Source: a virus
Length of the DNA stretch: 46,567 nt
Strand: one strand, 5' to 3'
IMG/VR virus record: IMGVR_UViG_3300045922_000182
Coordinates: 1 to 46,567 of that record
The notes below the pieces were generated by a model. The model was not told where the DNA came from. It made no database searches and worked only from the letters and a program-made list of their open reading frames with translations. A program made the position numbers and the translations under genes. Below, piece after piece: positions 6,225 through 14,003 of the stretch (its first letter is position 1; each line of letters begins with the position of its first letter).

Positions 6225-8185
6225 TTCAAATACCTCGCTCCATTTTTAAAATCCGCTCCAATCTTCATGTCACACCACGACGGAGCGATTGTCATTATCC
6301 GATTAAACTCCTCTCCTCTACCTGGTTTTGCCTGCGCCCAAACTTCATCGTGAACCGTGTTTAATACGTCGAAGCCTGCCTGCTCCAAACGCCACATGGC
6401 CGGAACCATGATGTCACGTGCTGTAGCAGATACGACGTGTTCAGTAAGTAGCCCTCCGTATACTTTCTTAATACCGTACACCCCCTTGTCATCGCCTTCG
6501 TATGCCAGTACCACGCGATCTTTCCATGCCCCCGAGTTTTTATCTTGATACTGCTCCATGCGTTTGTGCGCGTGGTGGTAGTAAAGGTATCCACCGGAAG
6601 GCAGACGGATCTGCACGCCTTTATGTGGCGCAGGCATTGGCATAACAAATACTTTTCCGTTGCATATTTTTGTGACTTCACCTTCTATGGCCCTTGAGAA
6701 AGCCACTTCTAAGTCCGACCACAACTGTACGATTTTAGGGTTGGCTCGACGATACCCGTAAACAGCTTTCTTCGCTGTCTCTATGTCTACCTTTATACCT
6801 GATTGCTTCTCTACTTGAGTCTTGAAGTTTTCTGCCCCAAGTCCGTATCCACAACCAAGAGCGGCAGCTTTACCGATCTGGCGTTCTACCGAGTCTTTAG
6901 AAATTTCCGAAACACTAAGCCCGTATATTTGAGCGGCTGTTTCCTCATACCATTTATCAGGTATTGCCCCGAGGTCTAAGAGCCAAAACAATACGGACGG
7001 TTCTACTTTTGAGAAGTCTCCGCATAGAAATTCCATACCTTGTTCAGGTATAAAGATTCTCCGTAATAGGTTCTTAACAAAACCGATAGGGTCTTTTAGG
7101 TGGGGTCGTTTCGCTCTTACGTCTTCTAAGATTGATTCTTGGTTTAGGTTAAAATCTATCTTGTCGATGGTTGAGTCATCGACGCGAGGGAAGTTCTGAA
7201 CTTGTATGCCTCTTCCGGCCCACCGTTTTGTTTGGGTATAGGAGTATGCAAGAACTTGATATATTCTGTCTCCGTGTTTCTGCTCTAGTGCTGTCTTAAG
7301 TTTTACTATAGATGTTGACCCGGCAAGTGCTTTGATCTCTACGGCGCGATAGATATGGGGTGGAATACCTTCAGGTTGTTGAAGCATTTTCTCTACGGTG
7401 TCGGATTGCATGTTTTCAATCCACGGCCAGAACTGTTTGAAGTAATCTTTACATTTTGGTGATGACATTGGGACTTGATATGACACGCACTCATTAAACT
7501 CTTTAATAAGTTTAGGTAAGTTTTCTTCTACTATTGATGCGAGTTCATTTAGAAGTGGAACGTCTAAACGTATGCCGTGCATGTTACGACGGAATGTCCA
7601 TTCCCACGCCCATCGTTCTGCATGGGGTAAGCGTGGGCAATAGTAGTACACTTCGCGCATGATCCGTGTATCAAGTATTCCGTAATGTATAAACTTTTTC
7701 CATTCATCTTCATTCAGTTCAGGAAACTTTCCGTCCCGTCCAGGTTTACATTGCTTGAGCATTATGCGACGGCCATCAGGATCTTTATTAAATGGCAGTC
7801 GCATGATCTTGGCAGCGGTCTCAAGTTTTCCACCAAGTCTGAAGTGTGTTGTTATTGCCATGTTATCTTCAAGGTCTTCGATCTTAGGTCTTACCATGGC
7901 GGGAATTTGGCGGGAAAACACAAGCGTCCATATAAGGTAATCGAATGAATTATTGTGCGCAATCATTCGATACTTCGATGGGTTGTATGCTACATCAAGA
8001 ATCTCGGCCGGAATTGGTTGCCCTCTACGCCAAGCTTTAACCTCCCCTGTTCTACCAAAACACCATGTAAGAAGTGTAGCTTCAGTAGATGGGTGAAGTG
8101 CGTATACAAGTGATCCCACTTCGGCCAAGTCTAAATGCGATCTTGTCTCAAAGTCGTGAAAGAAATCTATTTTTGCTGGTTGCAT
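6221..8185 (-). CDS. Family A DNA polymerase with 3'-5' exonuclease
   Basis: Encodes 654 residues. The exonuclease domain has D11-x-E13 (HDFETRS), the N-SFD motif at 78-82 (AHNNSFDYLIW) and D172 (LDTRIMREVYYYC). The polymerase domain has RWAGRGIQVQNFPR at 321-334, motif A D390 (CGDFSKVEPSV), motif B RQIGKAAALGCGYG at 435-448 and motif C H612-D613-E614 (NTVHDEVWAQ). Motif A reads DFSKVEPS where most family members have DYSQIELR, an unusual variant. It is the replicative polymerase and lies centrally in the operon. The ribosome site is GGAGTTGGTC before the ATG. Confidence 0.93.
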   Translation of the reverse strand: MQPAKIDFFHDFETRSHLDLAEVGSLVYALHPSTEATLLTWCFGRTGEVKAWRRGQPIPAEILDVAYNPSKYRMIAHNNSFDYLIWTLVFSRQIPAMVRPKIEDLEDNMAITTHFRLGGKLETAAKIMRLPFNKDPDGRRIMLKQCKPGRDGKFPELNEDEWKKFIHYGILDTRIMREVYYYCPRLPHAERWAWEWTFRRNMHGIRLDVPLLNELASIVEENLPKLIKEFNECVSYQVPMSSPKCKDYFKQFWPWIENMQSDTVEKMLQQPEGIPPHIYRAVEIKALAGSTSIVKLKTALEQKHGDRIYQVLAYSYTQTKRWAGRGIQVQNFPRVDDSTIDKIDFNLNQESILEDVRAKRPHLKDPIGFVKNLLRRIFIPEQGMEFLCGDFSKVEPSVLFWLLDLGAIPDKWYEETAAQIYGLSVSEISKDSVERQIGKAAALGCGYGLGAENFKTQVEKQSGIKVDIETAKKAVYGYRRANPKIVQLWSDLEVAFSRAIEGEVTKICNGKVFVMPMPAPHKGVQIRLPSGGYLYYHHAHKRMEQYQDKNSGAWKDRVVLAYEGDDKGVYGIKKVYGGLLTEHVVSATARDIMVPAMWRLEQAGFDVLNTVHDEVWAQAKPGRGEEFNRIMTIAPSWCDMKIGADFKNGARYLK

Positions 8186-8430
8186 TTGACCAACTCCAAT
8201 TGGTACTCAAGCTCTTTAATTCTAGCTTTCAATTTTTTAAACGTCGATGGGATGAGAACGTCTACTTGTTCTCTTGCGTTCACGACAAGGTGAACTTCCC
8301 CTCGATGTGTTCTTTCCCAAAGCACGTCGACATACACTAATTCGTTTCCTACCGAAAGAACAAGCGGGTTTTGCTCGTGCATATTGGTTCGTTTAAATGA
8401 TGCTAATACTTTACTCATGTTAAAACCCAT
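8167..8430 (-). CDS. Small protein of unknown function before the polymerase gene
   Basis: Encodes 87 residues from the ATG at 8428-8430, or 83 from the ATG at 8416-8418 (MSKVLASF); neither has a strong ribosome site, and coupling to the overlapping upstream gene is likely. The N-terminal part is beta-rich (NPLVLSVGNELVYVDVLWER, HLVVNA) and the C-terminus is a charged coiled coil (KKLKARIKELEYQLELVK). It overlaps the polymerase start by 19 bases. No family recognised. Confidence 0.65.
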   Translation of the reverse strand: MGFNMSKVLASFKRTNMHEQNPLVLSVGNELVYVDVLWERTHRGEVHLVVNAREQVDVLIPSTFKKLKARIKELEYQLELVKCNQQK

Positions 8431-8854
8431 TCTTTACAAAGTCGCGAGCCATGTACCCAAGTACGTAAGGGACTGACTTCAAGTTGTACGGTGTGGGATT
8501 ATTGCCTTTATGTTGGTAGCCCATGTGGTGACATAATTCATGAACAAGATTGCCTGCAACGTCTGACACTGACGCACTATTTGAGAATCGCGTGTTGACG
8601 TTAATCACGCCATTTTTGTAATGGCCCAAGACGTTACGGAAAAACCATGACGAGGTGTATTCGCGTACAGCAACTACAGGAATATGCCCTTGAAATGTTT
8701 GGAGCACTTGTTCAGGCGTGTGAGACGTGTGGGTAAAGAAATCTGGGAGTGCCAAGTCTCCTTGGTTTAATGCTTTAATAAAACGGGTAGCATCGTCGGC
8801 TGCACGATTGATCTTCGGGTTGTCTGTTTGAACATAAAAAATTTCTCTCGACAT
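8420..8854 (-). CDS. Metzincin-type zinc metallopeptidase
   Basis: Encodes 144 residues. The sequence HELCHHMGYQH at 105-115 is an exact HExxHxxGxxH motif (H105, E106, H109, H115), the three-histidine zinc site of metzincins. A Met-turn may be the M near residue 135 (LGYMARDF). There is no signal peptide, so it acts inside the host cell or is carried elsewhere. The position between the polymerase and ssDNA-binding genes suggests early expression. The target is unknown; modification of host proteins or phage protein processing are both possible. The ribosome site GGAGTGAGAC lies next to a strong upstream hairpin (8871-8892). Confidence 0.75.
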   Translation of the reverse strand: MSREIFYVQTDNPKINRAADDATRFIKALNQGDLALPDFFTHTSHTPEQVLQTFQGHIPVVAVREYTSSWFFRNVLGHYKNGVINVNTRFSNSASVSDVAGNLVHELCHHMGYQHKGNNPTPYNLKSVPYVLGYMARDFVKNGF

Positions 8855-8870
8855 GTCTCACTCCAATAAT

Positions 8871-8892
8871 GCCGCCGCGGTTAAGCGGCGGC
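8871..8892 (-). promoter_or_regulatory. GC-rich hairpin between two replication-operon genes
   Basis: GCCGCCGC (8871-8878) and GCGGCGGC (8885-8892) form a perfect 8-bp stem with a 6-base loop. On the minus strand it sits between the stop of the 8902 gene and the ribosome site of the peptidase gene, without a following T-run. It could stabilise the upstream mRNA or partly attenuate expression of the peptidase and polymerase part of the operon. Confidence 0.5.
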
Positions 8893-8901
8893 GAGTTTTA
8901 A

Positions 8902-9393
8902 TTAAACGAACGATTGAGTCTGAGCAGTAACGACGGTTTGCTTCTTTTTATCAGCGACAAACTTCTGGAACAGAGGGAAGAATTGTTCGAGCTGGTCGTC
9001 GGTAAGCATGCTGATCTTAACTCCGGCGGGGCACCCTGTCTTTACGTAAATGTCAGCAAGGGCCGCTGCAATATCTGCACCTTGAAGACCTAAATCAGTC
9101 AAGTCTTTAATGCTTTGAGTAACAATCTTGATGACTGCATCACGATCAATAGCTGGCTTCTCGATTACTGGCGGAACTTCTACTTCAACTCCTTGATCCA
9201 CTATGGTCTCTTTCTTCTTTATTTTCTTTTCTTTCTTAGGCTCTTCCTTCACCTGTTCGACTGGTTGAGACTCTTGCTCTACGACTACAGGCTGAATGTG
9301 CTTAACGTCTGCCTGAGCGGGAAGCCCGCCGAGCTTGATAACAAAAGCTGCAAGTTCTTCATTGTTCTTAAATTCTACTGTTAGTTTATACAT
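8902..9393 (-). CDS. Unknown protein with charged linker, next to the ssDNA-binding gene
   Basis: Encodes 163 residues. A short N-terminal beta-type domain (MYKLTVEFKNNEELAAFVIKL, given in part) is followed by a Q/E/V-rich and K/E-rich linker at about 40-80 containing KKEKKIKKK. A helical C-terminal domain spans about 85-150 (VTQSIKDLTDLGLQGADIA, KISMLTDDQLEQFFPLFQ). I cannot name the family. It is 12 bases downstream of the DUF2815 gene with its own GGAG ribosome site and is probably a replication-complex accessory protein. Confidence 0.65.
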   Translation of the reverse strand: MYKLTVEFKNNEELAAFVIKLGGLPAQADVKHIQPVVVEQESQPVEQVKEEPKKEKKIKKKETIVDQGVEVEVPPVIEKPAIDRDAVIKIVTQSIKDLTDLGLQGADIAAALADIYVKTGCPAGVKISMLTDDQLEQFFPLFQKFVADKKKQTVVTAQTQSFV

Positions 9394-9405
9394 GTTGTTC
9401 TCCTA

Positions 9406-10047
9406 TTAAACGAAACCGCCGTTACCGAAAGGATTGGCTGCTGTAGTTGGTAATGCTGGGGGAATATCTGAAGCCGCTGCGCTCGCCATGCTAGAAGAGA
9501 AGGCTCCAAACACTTGATCGAGATTCACCGATCCTGCCGCACCTTCACGATCTCCACCGGGCATGAGCATAACTGCGTTGACGTTTACGCCAATGCCTTT
9601 CTTCTCTTTGTCGATGTTATAAAAACTAATGTTAATCACAGCGTTACGGCCGGAATAAACTTCAGCTTCAGAGATCACCGGTTGACGTGACTGATCGACT
9701 ACCGGCGGTGGAACTTCTACACCAGACTGAGCGTTGATCCAGTAGCAGTCTTTCAAGAAAGCAGCATTAGGCTTACCGTCTTGGCGCACATAAGTGTCAT
9801 ATCTCTTCAATGGGTTAATAAAGAACTGCATTGGAACTTGAGGATGAAGCGTTGTCTTCACTGTCTGCAAAAACGCATTGATGTCTTTCATTACAGCTTC
9901 ATTTGTTCCAATCTTCCAAGCGAACATGGTGTTAAAAGTGCTACGGCCATTCTTGTTAGTGGTTGGCTTCAGCAGGTTCGGATAAAATATCCTACCTTGT
10001 AGCGTGAAGTTTTTACGGAACATTTCTTTTACATTTTCTGGCGTCAT
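9406..10047 (-). CDS. DUF2815 single-stranded DNA-binding-like protein
   Basis: Encodes 213 residues. The pattern matches the DUF2815 family found in phage replication modules: GRIFYPNLLKP near residue 18, a KDCYWINAQS segment, PVISEAEVYSGRNAVINI, SFYNIDKEKKGIGVNVNAV, and a low-complexity Ala/Ser/Pro C-terminal tail. Family members are proposed to have an OB-type fold and bind single-stranded DNA. The common partners, a DUF2800 nuclease, an SNF2 helicase and a family A polymerase, are all adjacent here, which supports the call. An AGGAGGG ribosome site precedes the ATG, consistent with high expression. Confidence 0.82.
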   Translation of the reverse strand: MTPENVKEMFRKNFTLQGRIFYPNLLKPTTNKNGRSTFNTMFAWKIGTNEAVMKDINAFLQTVKTTLHPQVPMQFFINPLKRYDTYVRQDGKPNAAFLKDCYWINAQSGVEVPPPVVDQSRQPVISEAEVYSGRNAVINISFYNIDKEKKGIGVNVNAVMLMPGGDREGAAGSVNLDQVFGAFSSSMASAAASDIPPALPTTAANPFGNGGFV

Positions 10048-10078
10048 AATCCCTCCTATAGGGTTTTAAAGCGTGGTA

Positions 10079-11347
10079 TTACGCTTCGTCGGTTAATGAG
10101 TAAGCGCGCATTTCTTTTAAAATGCCACGTATTTTGTCATCAAAAATCTGAATTTTCTTTTTAAGTGGTCTGACACAGAACGGGTCAAGTTTACCTTTTC
10201 CAAGCTCCTTCTCGATTTCAGTAATTGACCGCAACGATGTTTTCGTGACGGTTTTAGAAACTTTAAGCCCAGGAAAGTGAGGAGTCAATAGTTTTTCTGC
10301 GTCCTCAATTGTATCGGCATTTAGTTTTCTTCTTCCGGGTTCATGCACAATTGTTACACCTTCGATCTGCTCACCAGATTCAATACGTGCTAAAATCTCC
10401 GCCTCTGAATCTTCTGCTACTTTGGCAATAAGCGGCGCGATTGCTAGAATCTTTAACATGGCTTCATCTCGTAACTTGTTTGAAGCTAGTTCTTCCCCCG
10501 GCATTACTACACAAGAAGTGTTTTGTTCCATTTGTGCTAAAAACTTTCCAAAGTTTTCTTGCGCCAGCTTAAGAGGCTTTTCTTTTATGATTGGGCATTT
10601 CTTGTTGACATCGTGGGTTCTCTTTGCTGGGCACCAGAAACAGTGGTTTCCTTCAACTGGCTGAGCGTAAGGGTCTTCACTTGCCGTGATGGCTTTCCAA
10701 ATTACGTTAGTGAAATCTTTAATCTCTTCGATTGAATATGAGTGTGTCTTCGCTGCGGTATCTGTACGAGGTTGAACTACCACTGAATGGAACCTATAGT
10801 GTTCAGGTATTCCCGCTAAGTGTAGGTAAATTCCGGCAAGATATACTTTTAATTGAAGGGACTGTGCCCCGACGTTCTTACCTTTTCCGTGTTTGTAGTC
10901 AATGATTACTGCGCCGTTAGTTCCAACGATGAGGCAATCAGCAGTACCGAAGCAGCCGCGTTCAGGGTATACTGGAACTCCACGCTCAAGCCCAAAGTAT
11001 AAAACCTTACCTACGTTCACTTCATCATTAAGCCAGCTTGTCACCACGTTGTAATAGTTGTAAGCGCAGTCAATTATTTCTGCCCCCTGATCTTCGAGCT
11101 TGGCAAGCTCCATGTTTAGTTCAATAGGAAACTCAATACCGTACATTTCTTGTCGAAACACGGCTTCACATACTGAGTGGGCAAGCGTACCCTCCTCGGC
11201 GTAGACTGAAGTTTCTACGGGTATGCCTTCGATCAGTCGCGCTCTTCCAGGGCAAGCGAGCCATGCGTCCGCAGCGGACGGGCTGAACTTCGAGTGGGCT
11301 GAAGGTCTCACAAAATTTAAAAGAGATGGGCTAATTTGCGGTATCAT
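10079..11347 (-). CDS. DUF2800 Cas4/RecB-like nuclease
   Basis: Encodes 422 residues. The PD-(D/E)XK core is visible as GTADCLIV (D137) followed by VIIDYKHGKG (D150, K152), with QSLQLKVYLAGIYL matching the QxxxY helix of RecB/Cas4 nucleases. Four cysteines, C32 in AWLACPGRA and C236, C239 and C251 in NHCFWCP...KKCP, match the iron-sulfur cluster arrangement of AddB/Cas4 proteins. It likely resects DNA during phage recombination or replication. The start codon overlaps the stop of the SNF2 gene (ATGA), so the two are co-translated. Confidence 0.82.
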   Translation of the reverse strand: MIPQISPSLLNFVRPSAHSKFSPSAADAWLACPGRARLIEGIPVETSVYAEEGTLAHSVCEAVFRQEMYGIEFPIELNMELAKLEDQGAEIIDCAYNYYNVVTSWLNDEVNVGKVLYFGLERGVPVYPERGCFGTADCLIVGTNGAVIIDYKHGKGKNVGAQSLQLKVYLAGIYLHLAGIPEHYRFHSVVVQPRTDTAAKTHSYSIEEIKDFTNVIWKAITASEDPYAQPVEGNHCFWCPAKRTHDVNKKCPIIKEKPLKLAQENFGKFLAQMEQNTSCVVMPGEELASNKLRDEAMLKILAIAPLIAKVAEDSEAEILARIESGEQIEGVTIVHEPGRRKLNADTIEDAEKLLTPHFPGLKVSKTVTKTSLRSITEIEKELGKGKLDPFCVRPLKKKIQIFDDKIRGILKEMRAYSLTDEA

Positions 11348-12675
11348 ATGAAGTCTCCTAGTGTTGGCGTTGGTACTGTATGTGCTGTGCTGATTAGTTT
11401 ACTTTCGACAAGGGTTGTTGCTTCTTCTTTTCTTCTTACTAAAGTGAGAAGTCTTGAATCATTCTCTCCTGAAGTCAAAAAGTAGTGTAGTGTTTTCTTT
11501 GTCTGTCCTGATCTTTTAGTTCTCGCCATGGCCTGCTTAATTCCAGCATCATGCCAGAACCACCCACTATAAAGACTAATATAGGCGTTCTGAAGGTTTA
11601 AAGATTCTGACCCAGCTTTATAGCTCATTGCAATTATTCGTACTTTACCTTCTTGAAAACGCTTAAGGTTGTCTGATCGAACTGCACCGGACTCTTTTCC
11701 AGTGATAAGCACAACATCTTTAGGATGTTTCTGTTGAAGATCGTAAAGAGGTTTAGTGTGCAAAGAAAACACCACTAACTGCTCACTCCCGTTTTGAAGG
11801 AAGTCTTCAACCCATTCAATCAGGTATGGTGCTTTAGCGCGAGCAAGTCTTTCTAGCAGCGCCATGTAGGCTTCGGGCTCCTCGATGTCGGCGTCTTTCA
11901 AAAGGCGATCGTCTGGCAGCCCAAGATCAATGTGAATCTCTTGCGAATCTGGAACATCAATGCAATCTTCAACGCGTTTATAGTGTGTAATAGGGGCCAT
12001 AAGCTTCATAAGAAGATCAATGTTTGCGACACCCTCAAAGGTTGTGGCAGTCTTTGTACCGCGCCAAGTCTCGAAGCGTTTCTTCTTAGGCTCACTGTAC
12101 GAAACCTTCCACTTCTCATAAGAGTCTTCGTCCAAAGCACGTTCCGCCGACTCTGTTAGTTTTGTCCCAGAACATAACGCCCACGTAGTATAAAGCTCTG
12201 CCGCACCATTCGGCATCGGAGTTCCAGTCAAGAACAAAAGCCTGCCTCCGGAAAATTTTGTATCACTTTCCCCAAGCTCCTTAAGAAAACCGCAAAGAGT
12301 TTTTACTCTGTTTGTACTCGGTGCCTTGAGATAGTGGGACTCATCGAAGGCGATCATTCTTATGTCCACATACTTTAACATCTTCACTGCTTTATTAAGC
12401 TGAGAATATGGGTAGATCACCATGTCTTTTACTAAGTCTGGCGTTAGTCTGTGACACTCAACTCGCCATGTAGGCACAGCGGACTTTGGAACAATGACCA
12501 TAAACTTCGGGGAACTAACGCCTTTTGCCCTCATCTCCGCCATGTGGTCACGGGCTATCCACAATGTAGTGGCAGTCTTACCTAAACCCATCTTGTGATA
12601 TAATAAAGTCCCGATATTCGGATTACGTCGATGAAATTCTATTGCCTCTAACTGATGTCGTCTCGGTTTAAACAT
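11344..12675 (-). CDS. SNF2-family DNA helicase/translocase
   Basis: Encodes 443 residues, the minimal two-RecA-domain form typical of phages. Motif I is KMGLGKT at 28-34, motif II DESH at 111-114, and motif III LTGTPMPN near 149-156. The C-terminal half has motif V (MSYKAGSESLNLQNA) and motif VI (QAMARTKRSGQ). SNF2 enzymes move along duplex DNA and remodel protein-DNA complexes; in this module it probably assists replication or recombination with the DUF2800 nuclease encoded just downstream. A GAGGG ribosome site precedes the ATG. Confidence 0.9.
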   Translation of the reverse strand: MFKPRRHQLEAIEFHRRNPNIGTLLYHKMGLGKTATTLWIARDHMAEMRAKGVSSPKFMVIVPKSAVPTWRVECHRLTPDLVKDMVIYPYSQLNKAVKMLKYVDIRMIAFDESHYLKAPSTNRVKTLCGFLKELGESDTKFSGGRLLFLTGTPMPNGAAELYTTWALCSGTKLTESAERALDEDSYEKWKVSYSEPKKKRFETWRGTKTATTFEGVANIDLLMKLMAPITHYKRVEDCIDVPDSQEIHIDLGLPDDRLLKDADIEEPEAYMALLERLARAKAPYLIEWVEDFLQNGSEQLVVFSLHTKPLYDLQQKHPKDVVLITGKESGAVRSDNLKRFQEGKVRIIAMSYKAGSESLNLQNAYISLYSGWFWHDAGIKQAMARTKRSGQTKKTLHYFLTSGENDSRLLTLVRRKEEATTLVESKLISTAHTVPTPTLGDFI

Positions 12676-12694
12676 TCGCTACCCTCCCTCGGAG

Positions 12695-13486
12695 CTAAAC
12701 CCACTCATTTAATATCTTATCGTGATCTGCCTTTGTTTTCTTTAACGGTTCTTCGCAAAATATACCACACTCAAAATCAAGTTTAGACAAGTTCTTTATC
12801 TTTTTTATTTCTGGCATCTCGTCTAGGAACATGCGTTTACCTTTTACTCGCACCAACCTACAGCCGATCTTACGTGACTGCTCTGCACGTTGTTTAAAAA
12901 CATCTGGAAAAGTGTTCTTTACTAGCTGCCAATAACTAGGTGACGTGGCCTTAACGCAGCCTATGCAATTAGCATTAGGGTAGCCATAAGAATATATTGC
13001 AGGCAATGGTATGCCTGCCCCCTTGATGATATTAAAGCAGTCTTGCTTAGTCAGATTAAGGTCAATTAAAACTGGAAGAAGTTTATCCGACTCTGTGAGC
13101 ATAAAGTTCTTTGCACGTTTCTCTTCGTCTGCTGTAAAACCCAAAACTAAATGGTCGAAGTGATTATTTCTCTCCCACTCTTGGCGTGCTTTCTTTTTTA
13201 ACTCTCTGGTGCATGATGCTCCAGATATACCTGACATATAGCCCTTGTCCCAAACCTCAACGCATGAAGCATTGGGAAACTTAGGGTTGACGGCAAACTC
13301 AATAGTAACTCCAAGCCACTTCTCAACGTCTTTAAGAAAACGCTGATTGTCCTCATGCTCTTCCTTGATAGGATTGTTGACTACTCTGATAGTATTGTCT
13401 GCGCCGTAAAGCTCAATGGTCTTCTTTGCAGCTACTGCGCTTGCAGCACCACAAGAAAACCAGACTACTATTGTCTTACCTTTCAT
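12695..13486 (-). CDS. PAPS reductase-like ATP pyrophosphatase family protein
   Basis: Encodes 263 residues from the ATG at 13486. That ATG has GGAG seven bases upstream and overlaps the stop of a 28-residue membrane peptide; a longer in-frame start at 13525 overlaps that peptide and lacks a ribosome site. The P-loop-like motif WFSCGAAS (9-16) is the adenine-nucleotide alpha-hydrolase signature (usually SGGxxS). SCTRELKK and NCIGCVKATSP supply cysteines of the PAPS-reductase type. Phage members of this family are common, but true sulfate reduction is doubtful. Alternatives include nucleic-acid thiolation or other modification, as for DndC or ThiI relatives. Confidence 0.8.
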   Translation of the reverse strand: MKGKTIVVWFSCGAASAVAAKKTIELYGADNTIRVVNNPIKEEHEDNQRFLKDVEKWLGVTIEFAVNPKFPNASCVEVWDKGYMSGISGASCTRELKKKARQEWERNNHFDHLVLGFTADEEKRAKNFMLTESDKLLPVLIDLNLTKQDCFNIIKGAGIPLPAIYSYGYPNANCIGCVKATSPSYWQLVKNTFPDVFKQRAEQSRKIGCRLVRVKGKRMFLDEMPEIKKIKNLSKLDFECGIFCEEPLKKTKADHDKILNEWV

Positions 13487-13569
13487 ATAATCTCCAAAAC
13501 CCACAATGTCAGTACGAGAAACCATGACACAGACCCTAAAACAAAAACAAGGTTTTCTAGTTTATTCAT
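13483..13569 (-). CDS. 28-residue single-span membrane peptide, copy 1
   Basis: ATG at 13569 has a strong AGGGAG ribosome site. The frame encodes MNKLENLVFVLGSVSW and continues FLVLTLWVLEII, one hydrophobic span of about 20 residues after a short polar N-terminus. The stop overlaps the PAPS-reductase-like start (ATGA). A near-identical second copy lies 211 bases upstream. The duplication with conserved coding sequence and the coupled stop support translation. Likely an inner-membrane peptide; holin-like, regulatory or exclusion roles are all unproven. Confidence 0.5.
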   Translation of the reverse strand: MNKLENLVFVLGSVSWFLVLTLWVLEII

Positions 13570-13781
13570 ATTTCTCCCTAATTATTTAAATCTCGCCAAA
13601 CACCTTGATATTGATAACGGAGCGGTGTAAATTAGAATTCTGTTACCGCTCTAATTCCCAAAGTCAGGGGATTACCCTTTGGAGGGAAGATGGCAGTCTT
13701 TCCTCCAAAACCCACAATGTCAGCATAAGAAACCATGACACAGACCCTAAAATAAAAACAAGGTTTTCTAGTTTATTCATA
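13492..13781 (-). repeat. 79-bp direct repeat (13492-13570 and 13703-13781)
   Basis: The two copies are offset by exactly 211 bases and differ at four positions by my alignment. Each holds almost the whole coding sequence of a small membrane peptide, so this is a gene duplication. The copies diverge at the peptide C-terminus. Between them lies a 7-bp inverted repeat GAGCGGT/ACCGCTC around 13620-13652. Confidence 0.85.
13664..13780 (-). CDS. 38-residue membrane peptide, copy 2
   Basis: Starts at the ATG at 13780, which overlaps the TGA of the upstream lipoprotein frame (ATGA). The first 26 residues match copy 1 except for two conservative changes (V to I, V to M), giving the same hydrophobic span. 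It then continues with a distinct polar tail (ERLPSSLQRVIP) to TGA at 13664-13666. The ribosome site is weak (TGGGGC), so expression would rely on coupling. See copy 1 at 13483-13569. Confidence 0.45.
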   Translation of the reverse strand: MNKLENLVFILGSVSWFLMLTLWVLEERLPSSLQRVIP

Positions 13782-14003
13782 ATTGCCCCATGCTCCTACA
13801 GTGATTAACTTTTGCTTGGTCCAAGCAGTAGCTTGAGAAGTAGCTTGATCTACTGCACACATCAAACTCAAGCGCTACGAGCGCAAGCTCTTCTTTTGTG
13901 CAGACAACACTTCTGGCTTTATTTCGCATATCCGTCACATAGTTATGCTCTTCGCCGCAAGACGTTACAAAAAAAACAAGCAAAACATTAAAATAGTTTT
14001 CAT
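13777..14003 (-). CDS. Small lipoprotein split by a T8 tract (possible -1 frameshift)
   Basis: The coupled ATG at 14003 (overlapping the upstream TGA) gives MKTILMFCLFFL and then TAA. The frame one base back continues VTSCGEEHNY... for about 60 residues to TGA at 13777-13779. Joined, they form a classic lipoprotein: signal MKTILMFCLFF-x-VTSC with Cys at 16, and a mature part containing four further cysteines (VVC, DVC, SYC, NHC). The junction is a run of eight T (plus-strand A at 13969-13976) reading T TTT TTG, a canonical -1 slippery heptamer. Alternatives are a homopolymer sequencing error or phase variation. The restored product has 75 residues. Confidence 0.5.

Noticed and set aside
10048-10078. 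T7-like promoter core (CTATAGG) before the DUF2815 gene
   Set aside because: No phage RNA polymerase gene is visible in the window, and the sequence overlaps a normal AGGAGGG ribosome site.
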